Assembly: GCA_020650975.1 (NCBI GenBank)
Contig: JAIPMN010004269.1
Location: 1 to 36,203 of the forward strand
From: Apostichopus californicus
Lineage: Eukaryota > Echinodermata > Holothuroidea > Aspidochirotida > Stichopodidae
Direction of reading: 5' to 3'
DNA length: 36,203 nt
Every line of letters begins with the position of its first letter. Position 1 is the stretch's first letter. The translations under genes were made by a program, and so were the position numbers. Below, piece by piece: positions 19,872-31,853 of this stretch. The notes under the pieces are model-generated. The model worked only from the letters and a program-made list of their open reading frames with translations. It was not told the origin of the DNA and did no database searches.

Positions 19872-22800
19872 TCATACCCTCATCTCTAGCATTTCCTGCA
19901 CAAGAGCTGTGATCTCTATCTTCCCATCCAACCTTAACGAGAAGAAATTCTCCATAGCTTTGGCGCTGACCACTCGTAGCGACGGCAATCGGAGTAGAAA
20001 CTTCCCGTAACGTTTGAGGCCCTTGGATCCGTATTGATGAAGCTGGTATAGACGAAGACATTCGAGGTAGTGGGATTGCATTTCCATGACTCTCTCTCGA
20101 CTCTTCAATCCAGCAGCATCTAAAACAGAGAAGAATGTTTAAAAGGTTTCAAAACACAAGCAATGAAGAAGAAAAATATCAACATTTCCAAAAATTTTGG
20201 AAACGCTTTCTCTGCACAGACGTAGACCTCTGTTGACCTCAAGTGAATTAGCCCACCCCCCCACCCCAACCCTTCCCAATAAAAAAACCAGGGTTGTCTT
20301 ACTAGCTAATGTAACAGGGTTCTTTGACTTGCTAACTTGCATGTAAACCCAAATGTTCACACAAAATTTGAATTTATCCTTGGTGGTATAAATGGTAGGC
20401 ATTCATTATAGTGTTCAACTTGTTTCAAGTCATTGTAAATTTGTAAGGGCTATATCTGGGTTTCTTTTTTTTCATTTATTTATTTCCAGTATAAATATAA
20501 ATATTTATAAACAGGACAACCAGGTCTCACTGTCTGGTAGTCTGAACAGCAAATTTGGTTTTCAAAAATAACATAACAAAACAACAAAGAATGATCAATA
20601 TGTACACTGTAGGAGAGATGTGTAGGTGTGGTGAGTTGAACACCAGCTTTGGGCCAATAAGAACACCCCTTCCCCTGGTGGACCATAGGCCTACAACTAT
20701 CTACTAATGCGATGCAGGGTAATACTGAATTTACCTTATTTGAGGGCAGTTAGTTACACTGCAATATGATTTTAATATGAACAACCAGCCGTCAACCGGA
20801 CAACCTCTAAAATTGACTTTGGTCGCCAGAAACAGAAACTTGGGTAACCGGTAAAAAATTTTCAAATTTACAAATATTACTAAGAAACCGATCTTTGGGA
20901 AACTTTTCACACAGATATCAATATGAACACTAGGAGAATATACTACTTTGGTCTACTCCAGAATAATTTTGCTGAATTTGAACCGGATCTTACCAGGAAA
21001 GAAAAGGACAAGAACGGACATTACTGCGTACTCCTGTAGGTCCAACTTCAAGTCTCTGAGACGTTTGACATACTCGATGTTTCCCTTGATTAACTCTGGC
21101 TGCCAACCCAGTTCAATAGCTTGGTCCTCGTGTAGAATCAAAGTAGATGAAAACTTGAGTGTGTGTGGAGGGAGATCCTGGGATCTGCTTGACAAATCAA
21201 GGAAAATATCTGGAAATGCCTCTTGCAGGAAGGTTTAAGGGTCCTTGTTGAGAAGGATTGTCTTAGGGGAGGAAAATTTAAGGATCTTATGTAAATTAAA
21301 TTTTTATTTTCAGTGTTTGACCTCTGGTGACCTTTGACCTTCAAGAAGTTCTTCTTCTTCTTACTATAATGCATCCACATGCCAAGCATAAATTAGCCAT
21401 GCTTCCTAACTTGAGATATTGCATTTACAAGGATTTCAATTTTGAAGTCTGGTGACATCAGATGACCTTTGCCCTCCACATAAAACAACAGGATTCTTGC
21501 TCTTGATATGACGCATTGACATATGATAGTATCAATGGTTCCTATCTTGAGATATCGTGTTTACAAGCTGGGCGTCGCACGCACACCCACAGCCCCATGC
21601 CATCATCACTGCATTGGTTATAATTATCATTGTAACCAAAAAGAGAACTTAAAGGGTTGGATCCTAGTGACAATCTGACATCACAGATTAACAAAATAAC
21701 AGCTCCAGACAAGACTTTTTACTAAAATATCTTCTAAATATTGCAACCTTTTTCGAATTTGTCAGCAGGCCTTTTCTTTTACAAAGATCTCTGACATATC
21801 TAAGCTAAAGATGATGGAGGGTTGGTGTCCCCTTTTACTGTGTGGGAGGGGCGGGTTATTCTTCACAAAGATATCTGTCATTCAAGCTAAAGGTGATGGA
21901 TGGGTTTTTGGTCCCTTTTACTGTTTTTCTTGGGGAGGGGGGAGGGGCGGGGGGAGTTATTCTTCACAAAGATCTTTGTCATTCAAGCTAAAGATGATGA
22001 ATGGGTTGGTGCCTGATGGCTTTAAACCTCTGTGACCTATGAATCCTCCAAAACAGGTCTGTAGTGCTTGGCCAACTAGGGGATCATAATGCTCTTCTCT
22101 ATGCTCATGGGAAGTGGTGTAGGGAAGTAAAACCTATTTAAGTCTGGTGAAATCTTTTTTCTTTATTTCTTGGCACCTGTGTAGGATGGGGTAGGACCAG
22201 GAGATGGGGAGAGAGGGGGGGGGGCATTTCTACCTTCTTTCTACTTCATACTAGATATATGCTAACACACTAGTACAAACCTGTATGAAACACGCAGCAC
22301 ACAAATGTCCATGAAGGATGCCTTGAGGAGACTTATCCGATCTTCTAGCGAGATTTTTGCGAAGCCCGGGATGCGCTTAGCCCACTGTATGACCATGTTG
22401 AGTTCCATGTAGCCAACTTTCATCATTTCGTTCAAGGAACAGTTCTCAGGTTCAATTCCTAAAAGAAAGGTACCATTGAATAGCTTAATTTATCAATAAG
22501 AAAAGGACAGTATAAATTAATAAAACCTTAGTGATAACTGGTTAAATAATGAACAGCTTTTCACAGACTTCACATGTACACCCAAAGACAAATATTGCAG
22601 ACGTGTCAACCCTCTTATCCATTTAGCACATTCTATAACAGCTCTTAACACATTTCTGCATCGATGTAAAAATATAAAGCTAGACAGACATGATTAGTTA
22701 TGACTTTCATAGATGACCTACTATTTACAGTAAGTTACTAAAAAAGTTGTGAATCCTTCGAAACTACTATGTACACAGAAGTAGAAGTACTAAATTATTT

Positions 22801-25800
22801 CTGATGTTTTCATTCTTCAATTCATTAGGAGAGGCAGGCATGACTGTTAAGTTAACGAGTACAGCTATTTATACACAATCTCTAAATTTTGAAAATTGCT
22901 GGCAGCTATTGTTTTGACAGAGAACAGATGTTTATCCGAACGTTGTCAATTAATCCTCATAAGAACTCTTGAAGTATCCTAATTCTGTGAATTACCATAT
23001 TAAAGGTACTGTATTAACTGTACATCATATTACAAAACAGTTATCTAGAACTCTTCAAAGATTTGAACATGTTGCTTTACTCTGCGTGAGAGAAAGATCA
23101 CTGATAGGTACATGTTATCAATGTCAGTGGAAACAGACACACCCATCTGAAAGGCCAACCATGTTGAAATTCCTTCAAACCAAAAAATACAGTATCTTTA
23201 AATGTTGGTATTCAAAACGGTTTACTGGGGAGACACCATCAATGTTTAAGATGTGAAGTGTCCATGGACCAGCAATGAAGCAAAAAAAGTATATTCTGAC
23301 CGCTGGTCAATCAGTTTCAATCGCGGTTTCAACCGGGCGATACAAACCTGGCTTTGACCAGGTCATTTTTTCCCAGCTCAAAGTGGGAAAAGACTCAAAT
23401 TATATTGAAATTGTTCCAAATTGTGCTTAGTTTACATCGCAGAAGTTGGATTCACATACACAGTAGGAAGTTCTCCCAAGGTTTGTATTTTTAGGTTATG
23501 ACAAGGTTTTTTATTCATTCACCTCTGGTGGACCTTACATGATATCTGAACTCTTTGCAAAAACCATGTAGGATTCTTGTACTCACTTAGTTGGATTCTC
23601 ATACCACGTATTAAGGTATTAAGGTTTCCTTCTGAAGTTATATCTAGAGTTTTATAACATTTGACTTTGATACTGCTGGTATCCTCAAATTATTTTGACC
23701 AATACAGTATATAGGGTTCATTTACTGACTATTAAAGACTGGAAATACCAGTATGCGATTGAAACAATGAAGCACCATGCAGTTTTTGAGTTGAAGACTG
23801 TACAAGCCAAAGCTTTCCACAAACACCTTCTACATATTGTACGTACTCACATGTATGCAATCACGGTGTTCATTTGCATGGATTCCTTTTGCATTTGGCA
23901 GTAATCACAATCTACCATATATATATTAACAACAACCAGTGGAATCAAACTGGCATCAGACTGGCACAATACTAACTGATTAATTTTTATTATTTTGACA
24001 AAGAACATTTTAATATTCTACAGTAACCTTCTTTCATATTTGAAATAGTCACTTAGAAGATATATATATATATAAAGGTAGAAGAGGAACATGTAAGCCC
24101 ACCGTCTGTAATGGGAATGAGTTCTGGTTGAGCCTCTACTATTGGCTGAAGATCAGCCCTCCAGTCTATAGACTGTAATTCCTGCCCCGTATCTGTATAA
24201 TTTGGTTTCTCCTGAGATGAAGTGTCTGCCGCTTCAGGTGGTGGTGAATCCTCACTTGTTTTGCACTTCTTTGGCTTAGGTCTTCCTCCTGGCATACGAT
24301 CTTCCCGGACCGCTGAAAATGAGATGAGGAATTTAAGCACTCTGATGAAAGGCTAAGTGTGTACTGGTACAGCACTTCTAGTAGTTATTGGAAGCACTGG
24401 ACAATATTATTGAATTTGAATTTATTGTCCACAATCGGAAATTTGGCTTACACAGGTCATCATTGAAAAAAGAAAAGAAAAAAAAAGCAATAGTATAAGT
24501 ATCAATAGACTGCGATACACATACAGTAATACAAACAAATATACAGCAAGTCCTACAAATAAGAAACTTATCTTCTCACTTGTAAATTAAATATATGGAT
24601 AGAATAAGGCACAAATGAGTATCTGTAGCGGCCTCTTAGTGCACAAGGTGGGCATAAACGCAGTCCAGAGCGGTTGTAATTGTAGTGCTGAAACAAAGGG
24701 TGTTGGGTCTTGCATGATTTGTTTCAATTTATTGCAGAACCTCTCATGATACAAGCACTCTTTATTTACATCTTCCCCTAACATATAACATAGCCTACAG
24801 CTTCAAAGCAAAGAATACAAGGTTAACTTAGTTTCATTCCCTAATATTTGAGCCTTTGAAGGTGGATAAAAAAAATGCTGTCACATAGACCATTACTAGT
24901 TCTGTACAAAGCATACTGTACGTGTTCAACTGAGCCTTATGGAATATGCCAGTATTGGTCTTATATTATTGTCTTATATGTTATTTTAGAAGAATGTAAA
25001 CGATAGATTACTGTTGATAAAAAAATTAAAATAAATAAAAACAGGTGATTTGGTATGATTACACAACCTTAAGTAGGCCAACCTGGAACCTTTCGTATGG
25101 CATTTTCATTCTCTCAAATAAAACATAGCTTGTTTTCCGATACCGCTATTAGATCATGAATTATTCTAGGCTTGGGAATTAGAAGCTGACGTCATCATCA
25201 CGTGCATATATGCAGGTAAACATTCATTTGAGATATAAGATTATAAAGAAGGATATTTAGAAGGCAAACTAGATCTCAAGAGATGAGCTTTATGGAATGT
25301 AGTTCTGTTTGCTGCATAATAAAGCTGAAAGTCTGTCAAAGGTTAGCTTTGAAGATTATAGCCTACGTCATACAAACATAACAATTGAGCAAATCTTGTA
25401 GTTAAGCCTGTATGAAAACCAGTGTTTCGGTTAATACTGGTTTTAGAATTAAACATGAACTGGGTTTTACTTCAGCAAAAACCATGCAGCCTTAAGTAAC
25501 AGTACCAAGTTAGGAACTCACTTAACGTCTGATACCTGGAACATTAACAGATGAGGTCTTGTGCTCAAGGTCTTGCATCGTTACATGGATACTCAGTCAA
25601 AACTTTTACTACAATTTCCATCATATGAGATCTATGCCACAATACATGGCAACTCACATATTTGACTATATAATATCCATCATATGGAACCTAGATACCA
25701 CAATACATGGATACTCACATATTTTACTAAACAATATCCATCATATGGAAACTGTACCACAATACATGGATACGCACAAATTTTACTATAATTTCCACAA

Positions 25801-26421
25801 TATGGGATCTATGCCACAATCCATGGCTTACTCACATATTTTACTATAATATCCATCAGATGGGATCTATGCCACAATAAATGGATACTCAATCACAAAT
25901 TTTACAATAATTCTCATCATAGGGGATCTATGCCACAATCCATGCCTACTCAGTCACAAATTTTACTGTAATATCCATCATATGGGACCTATGCCACAAT
26001 ACATGTACATACTTAATCACTTAGTATACTACAATTTCCAGTACATATACACAATATACATGTACATATACTACAATTTCCAGTACATATATACACAATA
26101 TACATGTACATACTTAAACACTTAGTATACTACAATTTCCAGTACATACAATCAAATATTATCCTCACCATCGGTCTTCATGCCAACCTGCAGACATTTT
26201 TGGAACCGACAAAACTGGCAATTGTTTCTGTTTTGCTTATTTATATGACATTCCTGAGATCCCCCTCGGCAAGTATATGAGAGTTGTTTCTGTACCGTTC
26301 GCTTGAAAAATCCTTTACAACCTTCACAGGTCATCACAGAGTAATGGCATCCCGTCGCTCGATCGGAACAAACCAAGCAGCCATTTTCAACGCTAGATTC
26401 ATCCAAGGGGCTGGTATCCAT
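19872..26421 (-). CDS. Orphan nuclear receptor, NR6/NR5-like, five coding exons, 360 residues
   Basis: Exons: 26421-26169, 24312-24103, 22458-22281, 21187-20994 and 20119-19872; phases 1, 1, 2, 1 join without a stop. The DNA-binding domain has zinc ligands Cys15, 18, 32, 35 and Cys51, 58, 68, 71, P-box CEGCKG and FFKRTVQ. The following [11 protein letters not shown] (85-95) is the C-terminal extension typical of NR6 (GCNF, insect HR4). After a hinge to about 155, the ligand-binding domain has the signature WAKRIPGF..L...D..SLLK (180-200), [17 protein letters not shown] and an AF-2 helix LVQEML (351-356). It should be a nuclear transcription factor. The six-residue D-box (RGGSQE) is one longer than usual. 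The A/B region is only about 14 residues; an acceptor-like TTATCAG just before the ATG allows an upstream exon. The family could also be NR5 or a less known invertebrate group. Confidence 0.93.
20120..20993 (-). other. Receptor intron 4, containing a retroposon-like repeat
   Basis: Bounded by GTAAGA and CTGTTTTAG. It contains copy B of the dispersed repeat (20480-20695). An old relative of the same family may be at 20780-20830 (CCGGACAACCTCTAAAATTG). Confidence 0.7.
20480..20695 (-). mobile_element. Retroposon-like repeat, copy B, with A-rich 3' tail
   Basis: Minus-strand reading starts GTAGGCCTATGGTCCACC and follows copy A (19043-19215). It then continues CCAAATTTGCTGTTC, CCAGACAGTGAGACC and ends in AAATAAATAAATGAAAAAAA. 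An A-rich 3' end suggests retroposition. The pair is in opposite orientation about 1.4 kb apart and spans the last receptor exon. Confidence 0.65.
21310..21650 (+). repeat. Copy of the TGACC-rich dispersed repeat in receptor intron 3
   Basis: Contains TGACCTCTGGTGACC then TGACCTTTGACCT (21328-21340), GATGACCTTTGCCCTCCAC (21461), GAGATATCGTGTTTACAAG and a CACACCCACA stretch ending with TCATTGTAACCAAAAA. The order matches 600-840 at the left end. It lies within intron 3 (21188-22280). Confidence 0.85.
21781..22015. repeat. Three imperfect tandem units of 84-101 bp in receptor intron 3
   Basis: ACAAAGATCTCTGAC, ACAAAGATATCTGTC and ACAAAGATCTTTGTC start at 21781, 21865 and 21966. Each is followed by CAAGCTAAAG.TGATG and a stretch with GGTCCCTTTTACTGT and a G-rich tract that grows from unit to unit. 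The G-rich part could form G-quadruplex structures on the plus strand. Confidence 0.85.
22459..24102 (-). other. Receptor intron 2, nothing recognised
   Basis: Separates the hinge exon from the first ligand-binding exon. AT-rich; open frames at 22969-23256 and 23695-23904 (plus) have no recognisable domain. A short (TA)n run lies at 24059-24074 just inside the donor side. Confidence 0.7.
24313..25558 (-). other. Receptor intron 1, distal part
   Basis: Contains an A-rich tract at 24466-24490 next to TTGAATTTGAATTTATTGTC (24414-24433), which looks like the 3' end of a retroposon on the minus strand. A 65-codon frame at 24587-24784 has no recognisable domain. Nothing else seen. Confidence 0.5.
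25575..26030. repeat. Tandem array of about 57-60-bp units in receptor intron 1
   Basis: Recurring words are CACAATACATGGATACTCAC, ATTTTACTATAAT and TCCATCATATGGGATCTATG. About eight units with moderate divergence. It ends about 140 bases from the donor of the DNA-binding-domain exon. Confidence 0.9.
26018..26150. repeat. Short AT-rich tandem array beside the first receptor exon
   Basis: ACTACAATTTCCAGTACATA recurs at about 26028, 26069 and 26131, interspersed with TATACATGTACATA. It abuts the array at 25575-26030 and stops about 18 bases before the splice donor at 26168 (read on the minus strand). Confidence 0.85.
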
Positions 26422-27105
26422 ATTTGAGATCTCTGATAACCTGCTTTATTCACAATAAAAACAAAATTCTTCTCTGCATACTATACAGATGTCCCAGAGT
26501 ATTGAATGTAGCAGGCCCTGATAGAGGCCTTGCCAAATTTTAAGAACCTCAAGTTGTCAGTTTGGTTTCAAAGGAGAACCTTTAATTTCTGAAAGAAAGA
26601 ATAGGAAGAAAAATAATAATAATATTAGTACATGAATGCAACTGCATTTAAATTTTCATGAGTAAAACATTAAAATGTCTACACGGAGACTTGCTGTACT
26701 TGCTAAAAATCTGTAATAATAGACTAGGAAGAACTTTAGTGTGGCGAATGCCAAAAGACAGCTAAGGCTATTCAAGGATTTTTACTGTACATGTACTAAC
26801 TATAATAACTGTACAGCAAGAAATTTAAATATTTGGTTTGGTTTCGAAAATCCTGTCAGGAGTGGCCCTAGAATTATGAATCAAAGGGGAGAAGGAATCA
26901 ACAATTTAAGAAATGACTCAAGATGACATATATATATGCTGCTACAAGTCGGGAACTATACTTCCAATTTTATGGGGAAATCCCTGTAACTTTTAAATTA
27001 CATACTATGCAATGTTAATGCAGTTCGTAAATGTACACAATAAATGTAAGTCTAATTTTAATATAGCATACTGTATGAGGCTGGAAAAGATCACAGCCAT
27101 GTAAA
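26422..27105. other. Region upstream of the receptor start
   Basis: Should contain the receptor promoter or 5' untranslated exons. An acceptor-like TTATCAG lies just before the ATG. No convincing core promoter motif. The plus-strand frame at 26741-26926 has no recognisable domain. Confidence 0.4.
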
Positions 27106-27109
27106 ATGT

Positions 27110-27575
27110 CAAAGTCAAATTGAACGGGTACAGTGGCGAATGAATACATGGGTAGATGTAGGCTATATTATATACAGTTTGACTAAATTGAGTACCCTAG
27201 TAAGTCATCACGCCATTGTAAGATTATTTAGGATATAACGTAGGCCTACCAAAACAAGATTTCTTTCCAACGAAGTAAACTTGAACATGTGCAGTGGAGA
27301 ATCAATACAATGGTATAGATGTAGGCTATGACTATTGAGTACTGAGTAAATAATAATGCCAATGTTGTGAGATTATTTTGGATATAACGTAGGCCTATCA
27401 AACAAGATTTCCTTCCAATAAAGTAAACTTGAACATGTGCAGTGGAGAATCAATACAATGGTATAGATGTAGCCTATGACTATTGAGTACCTGAGTAAAT
27501 AATAACATCATTGTGTGATTATTTAGGATATAAGGTAGGCCTACCAAACAAGATTCTTTCCAATGTCAAGATCGA
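27110..27575. repeat. Three units of a 148-161-bp tandem repeat
   Basis: AAGTAAACTTGAACATGTGC starts at 27273 and 27421, with a diverged relative at 27112 (AAGTCAAATTGAACGGGTAC). Each is followed by CAATGGTATAGATGTAGGC, GAGTAC and GGATATAACGTAGGCCTA. The second and third units are close, the first older. Confidence 0.88.
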
Positions 27576-28670
27576 ATGCATAATATAGGAGGCATTAAAG
27601 GTCTGCTGGATAGACCCCATAGCACGCTATCATGGAACATTTCTTGAGATTACGCAATGGACCTGCTTACGTGTAGGTTGTAAAATGACCTACTTTTTCC
27701 GATAAGTCTGCAACGCCTGCCTCATATTTTTTTTTTCTTGTGTGAGGGTCTTTGTGTGAACGCTGTATGATTAACTAGACTGTAAAGATGAACATATTTC
27801 CACACAGTGTTTACAAAAAGAGCCTAATGTTAAGAAACTATGCAGGCTACTAAGTAGCGCCTGAGGTAGATATATGAGCGTGGCAGGTCAATTACATAAT
27901 CACAAACTTTACTAGCTATAGTGTGCTATAATTGGAGCCAATAAAGCAGATCTAAGTTTAAGTGCGCTGTTTTCAATATAACCATACGGTACTAATTAAG
28001 AATCATTGACTGGAATAGAGGTGTCTATTGACCCTCACCTTGTTACCCTAACATTGTCACTGTCACATGAAAACAATGTATGAGGTGTACTTTATGTACT
28101 TATGGGCACTGATTCTAAATTAGGGCCAACCATGCTACTTTTATACAACACTGATGTCTCATGTAACATGTGTATTCTAGTATCAACGTTCGCCCTACAA
28201 TTGACTTTCCGAACACTGAGTTAGACCTAGCCTATACTAAGTACACTAGTTATAATGTAAGTCTCCTGTAACGTATGTACTGTAAAGAACGTTAGTCCTA
28301 TACTAATTGAAGCCTTAGAATAAGTCTACCATCGACCTAACATTGTAACAGGTTAATACTTTGCAAATTAGATGTTGAGCAAAGTAAACGTAAATCAGGG
28401 AAAACATAGAGATGCTTACCATAACTTATATGCGGACAAGCAAATGAAGTTATATTTATTCATTATATGTTATTTCTATCTTTTATGTTTGTTTATCCTC
28501 TGTGCTGTGTGATGTAGCCTGCTACATTAGTACGTAAACAAAAATCTATGGGCTGACTAGATGTTGAGTCTTTGATACCCATAGAAATTTATTAGGATTC
28601 TATGTTGATACCACAGTGAGAGAAACAGTACCACTGTCCCCCTGTATACTATGGAACGCCAAAAAGGAAT
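27576..28670. other. Intergenic stretch, nothing recognised
   Basis: AT-rich, no long open frame, no motif that I can place. Confidence 0.6.
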
Positions 28671-29045
28671 ACAGGTGGCATTACTACTCTAAACAGGAGG
28701 TGCTACTACCCTAAACATGGGGTGCTACTACTCTTATTAGGAGGTGATACTACGCAAAACAGGAGGTGCTACTACTCCAAACAGGAGCTGCTACTACTCT
28801 AAACAGGCGGTGCTACTACTCTAAACAGGAGGTGCTACTACTCTAAACAGGAGGTGCTAGTACTACTATAAACAGGAGGTGCTACTACTCCTAAGTGACG
28901 CCACTGCTGTAGACAGGTGGCGCTACTACTTTAAATAGGCGATGCTACTACTACTACAGGCGACGATGCTACTGTAAATTAGTGGCGCTACAACCCTAAA
29001 CGGAAGGTGCTACTACTCCAAAATGGAGTCGCTACTACTCAATGG
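28671..29045. repeat. 22-bp minisatellite (CTACTACTCTAAACAGGAGGTG)-like, degenerate
   Basis: About fifteen units built on GGTGCTACTACTCTAAACAG. The central units (28740-28880) are most alike; the outer ones diverge and carry indels. The unit keeps GCTACTAC throughout. No coding frame follows it. Confidence 0.93.
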
Positions 29046-30480
29046 TACCATACGCCCATTCAAAGCCCCATTGACTTACACACTAAATCACAAAAGTAAT
29101 GTGGTCTCTAAGTCTAGATAGAAGTTATCACTAGCTGAACGCTACCCATCACCGGATAGCTGACAAATTGGCCTTTCATTGCACCATCATTTTGCGTACC
29201 ATGACAATGTAGATATTTTGCTATCCGAGCCGGAAGTTTTCGTCACTTGTAAACAAACCTCTTCACTCAGTAGTAAACAATTTTCGTACGCTGCTCCTGG
29301 GAGGCCTAGAGGGGTCTAAAATTGCCTCAATTGACCCAATTTGTTCACCACATGTACTTCCATTCATGCTCTTCAACATGCAAGCCACAAAAAAACTAGA
29401 TCATGATTGATAACTAGTCAAAAAAAGATGTCCTCCTGCTGCTTTTTGGCACTTTTCCGGAGGAGATCAATCGGGCGATATAGACTCTAACAGTATATGC
29501 CACCTTAAACATGAGTCGATACCTCTCTGTAACTATGTCTTTGGTGATACGTGCTCTCGCCGTTTTGCCGCATTAAGAGATATACTACATGAACTATAAG
29601 CCCTGGTATAGCACCAATTTCTGATGGTAAAATCGTTGCTAACATTTTTCTTCAGTGTTGCCAAAATGTTGTAAATTAATCATTAATCTGCCTTGCGGCC
29701 ATTAATGTGTGTGATTTATTTTCTCAGCAACCAGCCTGTTGGTGGTGACCTTCTGCTGAGATCACTCAATTAACCACCTTTTCTTATCAAAGAAGATCTA
29801 CACTGGAGGATAACCATATGAAATAGTGTGGTCATAATTAGTAGTAGTAGTAGTATTAGCACCATTGCATCATTGATGGAAGTTGTAGAAGAGGAATCAT
29901 ACTCTACACGATCGGTCCAGTGATGTTTGTGGTTACTTGCCGTAGCCAGCTAACTACGCAGTCAAAGTCTGCGTGTGTGCGTGCATATGTGTTTGGGTTT
30001 GTTTGTTGCATAGAAATTGTGGTTTGTTGATATTGCTATTGTTTTGCTTTTGATTATTTTTTGTTTGTTCTTGTGTGCTTTTTTTTCTGTAGGTTCAAAG
30101 TATGCATTATGATTTGATTGGTTTATATATGCGTCATTTTGAATAACTGTAATGCGTGATTGTAATTATTACGTATATAGGTCAATCATAATTAAGCATA
30201 TAGTTACGAACCAACGTATAATACATGTTTTGAACACGCGTGCGCGCGTACACATACATAATCATTTAACTGCTAATAAAAAGAGATATTTTAATGGTTT
30301 TATCCAGTGAAGTAAAGCATTTTAAGTTTGGATATCTTATTAAATTTTTAGGATATATAGTTTAGGTGAGGTTGTTTACTTTAATTTTGAAGTAATAACA
30401 GCTTTCGCCTAATCTCATCGTTCCTGCTACAATTTTGTTTGTATTGTGTACGTACGATACCTTCCTGTATCTCGCAATTG
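29046..30480. other. Intergenic stretch, nothing recognised
   Basis: Contains a short (AGT)n run near 29838-29855 and T/G-rich sequence to 30100. No gene, RNA or element recognised. Confidence 0.6.
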
Positions 30481-30609
30481 ATCAAAGCTACTGTGCACTG
30501 TGGTCTATAGTGTCCTGTGGTGTACTGTAGTGTACTGTTTTGTATTGTGGGGTACACAGCTAGGGTACTAAAGTACGCATGTACTCCAGGTTCGTGTGTA
30601 CTAAAGTAT

Positions 30610-31005
30610 GTGTGTACTCACTCACTGAACAGTGTACTGAAGCATACAGGGGCCACCTGTCCGCAGGGTGCTAAGGCAAACGACAGTGCACTGAAGCATG
30701 CAGGTGGCCACCCATGCCACCTGTCCACAGGGTGCTAAGGTAAACACGACAGTGCACTGAAGCATGCAGGGGACACCTGTCCACAGGGTGCTAAGGTAAA
30801 CGACAGTGCACTGAAGCATGCAGGGGGCCACCCATGCAAGGGGGCCACCTGTCCACAGGGTGGAAGCATGCAGGGTGGTAAGGTACGCGGCGACGCACGG
30901 AAGCATGCAGGGTGCCACCTGTCCGCAGTGTGCTCAGGTACGCTGCGGCGCACGGAAGCATGCAGGGGCCCCCTGTCCGCAGTGGAGAATCTGAAGCTCC
31001 TCCGC
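30610..31005. repeat. GC-rich minisatellite, units about 55-73 bp
   Basis: CACCTGTCC(A/G)CAGGGTG occurs at about 30654, 30719, 30774, 30847 and 30917, each near GAAGCATGCAGG. The array is much richer in G+C and CpG than its surroundings. Open frames on both strands (up to 98 codons) are repeat shadows. A T/G-rich GTGTACTGT series precedes it (30490-30610). Confidence 0.92.
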
Positions 31006-31300
31006 GGAGTGCCCCTCGATCGATCCCCTCCCTTTCAAACTCTCAAAAATTGAAGAGTATTTGTATTAGCAATTTAGCGCAACCTTTGAGACCTAATTTG
31101 TAATCTAAATCTGACTCGGAATGCAGCAATTATGCAACGAAAATAATATTATAATTATAATATTCCCATCGGCAAATTCTTTCGATTTTCCACTGAAAGT
31201 TCTTTGTGACGTCAAAGAAATTAACTGTTTCTACGATAATACAGAGTAAAAATGTTACGCATAAAAGTACTCTTCCCTATACTGGTCAATTCCGGAATCA

Positions 31301-31609
31301 TCATAACAATTTGCATGACTTTGTTTTCAGTCTGTAAAAACATTTTTTTAATGACATATTTACTGAACTGATGCATATATAGCTAGCTGTATATATGTTA
31401 CCATATATTGCTATGAAGGCCTTCAAATGGAAGGGAGTATCCGATACCATTGGACCCATCGTCCAGGCCTCGGTGTCTAACTTTTCAACTCTTATGAAAA
31501 ACTCAAAATCAAGCTTGATCGAGCACCCAATTGGAAACAATTGTGGAACAGGATTGTTAGAGCAATAAACGTGACTACCGCCATCACTTTCAGCGCTTCC
31601 AATAGCCAT
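31301..31609 (-). CDS. Unidentified open frame of 102 codons, doubtful
   Basis: Starts MAIGSAESDGGSHVYC and is more complex in composition than other frames in this spacer. A donor-like G|GTAACA (near 31401) follows FHLKAFIAIY, so it could be one exon of about 70 codons. No domain, signal peptide or family recognised. The opposite strand is also open for about 50 codons over the same DNA, so the frame may be chance. Listed because it is the only spacer frame that does not come from a repeat. Confidence 0.15.
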   Translation of the reverse strand: MAIGSAESDGGSHVYCSNNPVPQLFPIGCSIKLDFEFFIRVEKLDTEAWTMGPMVSDTPFHLKAFIAIYGNIYTASYICISSVNMSLKKCFYRLKTKSCKLL

Positions 31610-31853
31610 ATATTACCTTGGATGAAAAAGAAAAGAAAAACCTTAATCTAGTCTCCTTGCGTCCATTTCAATATAAACAGTATGTGCAGTAGGTTGGACT
31701 GTACTCTTTAACCTAACACCTAACTGCAAAATGATCCCAAAATCGCTCTCAGTGGATGATTATTCACAATATCTCCAACTTGACATCACAAAATGTATCA
31801 TCCCGACTGTGTGTCACCTGATGTCACCTGATCTGAGTAGGATTATGAATACA

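Noticed and set aside
30517..31103. Overlapping Cys/Pro-rich frames on both strands
   Set aside because: All arise from the GC-rich minisatellite.
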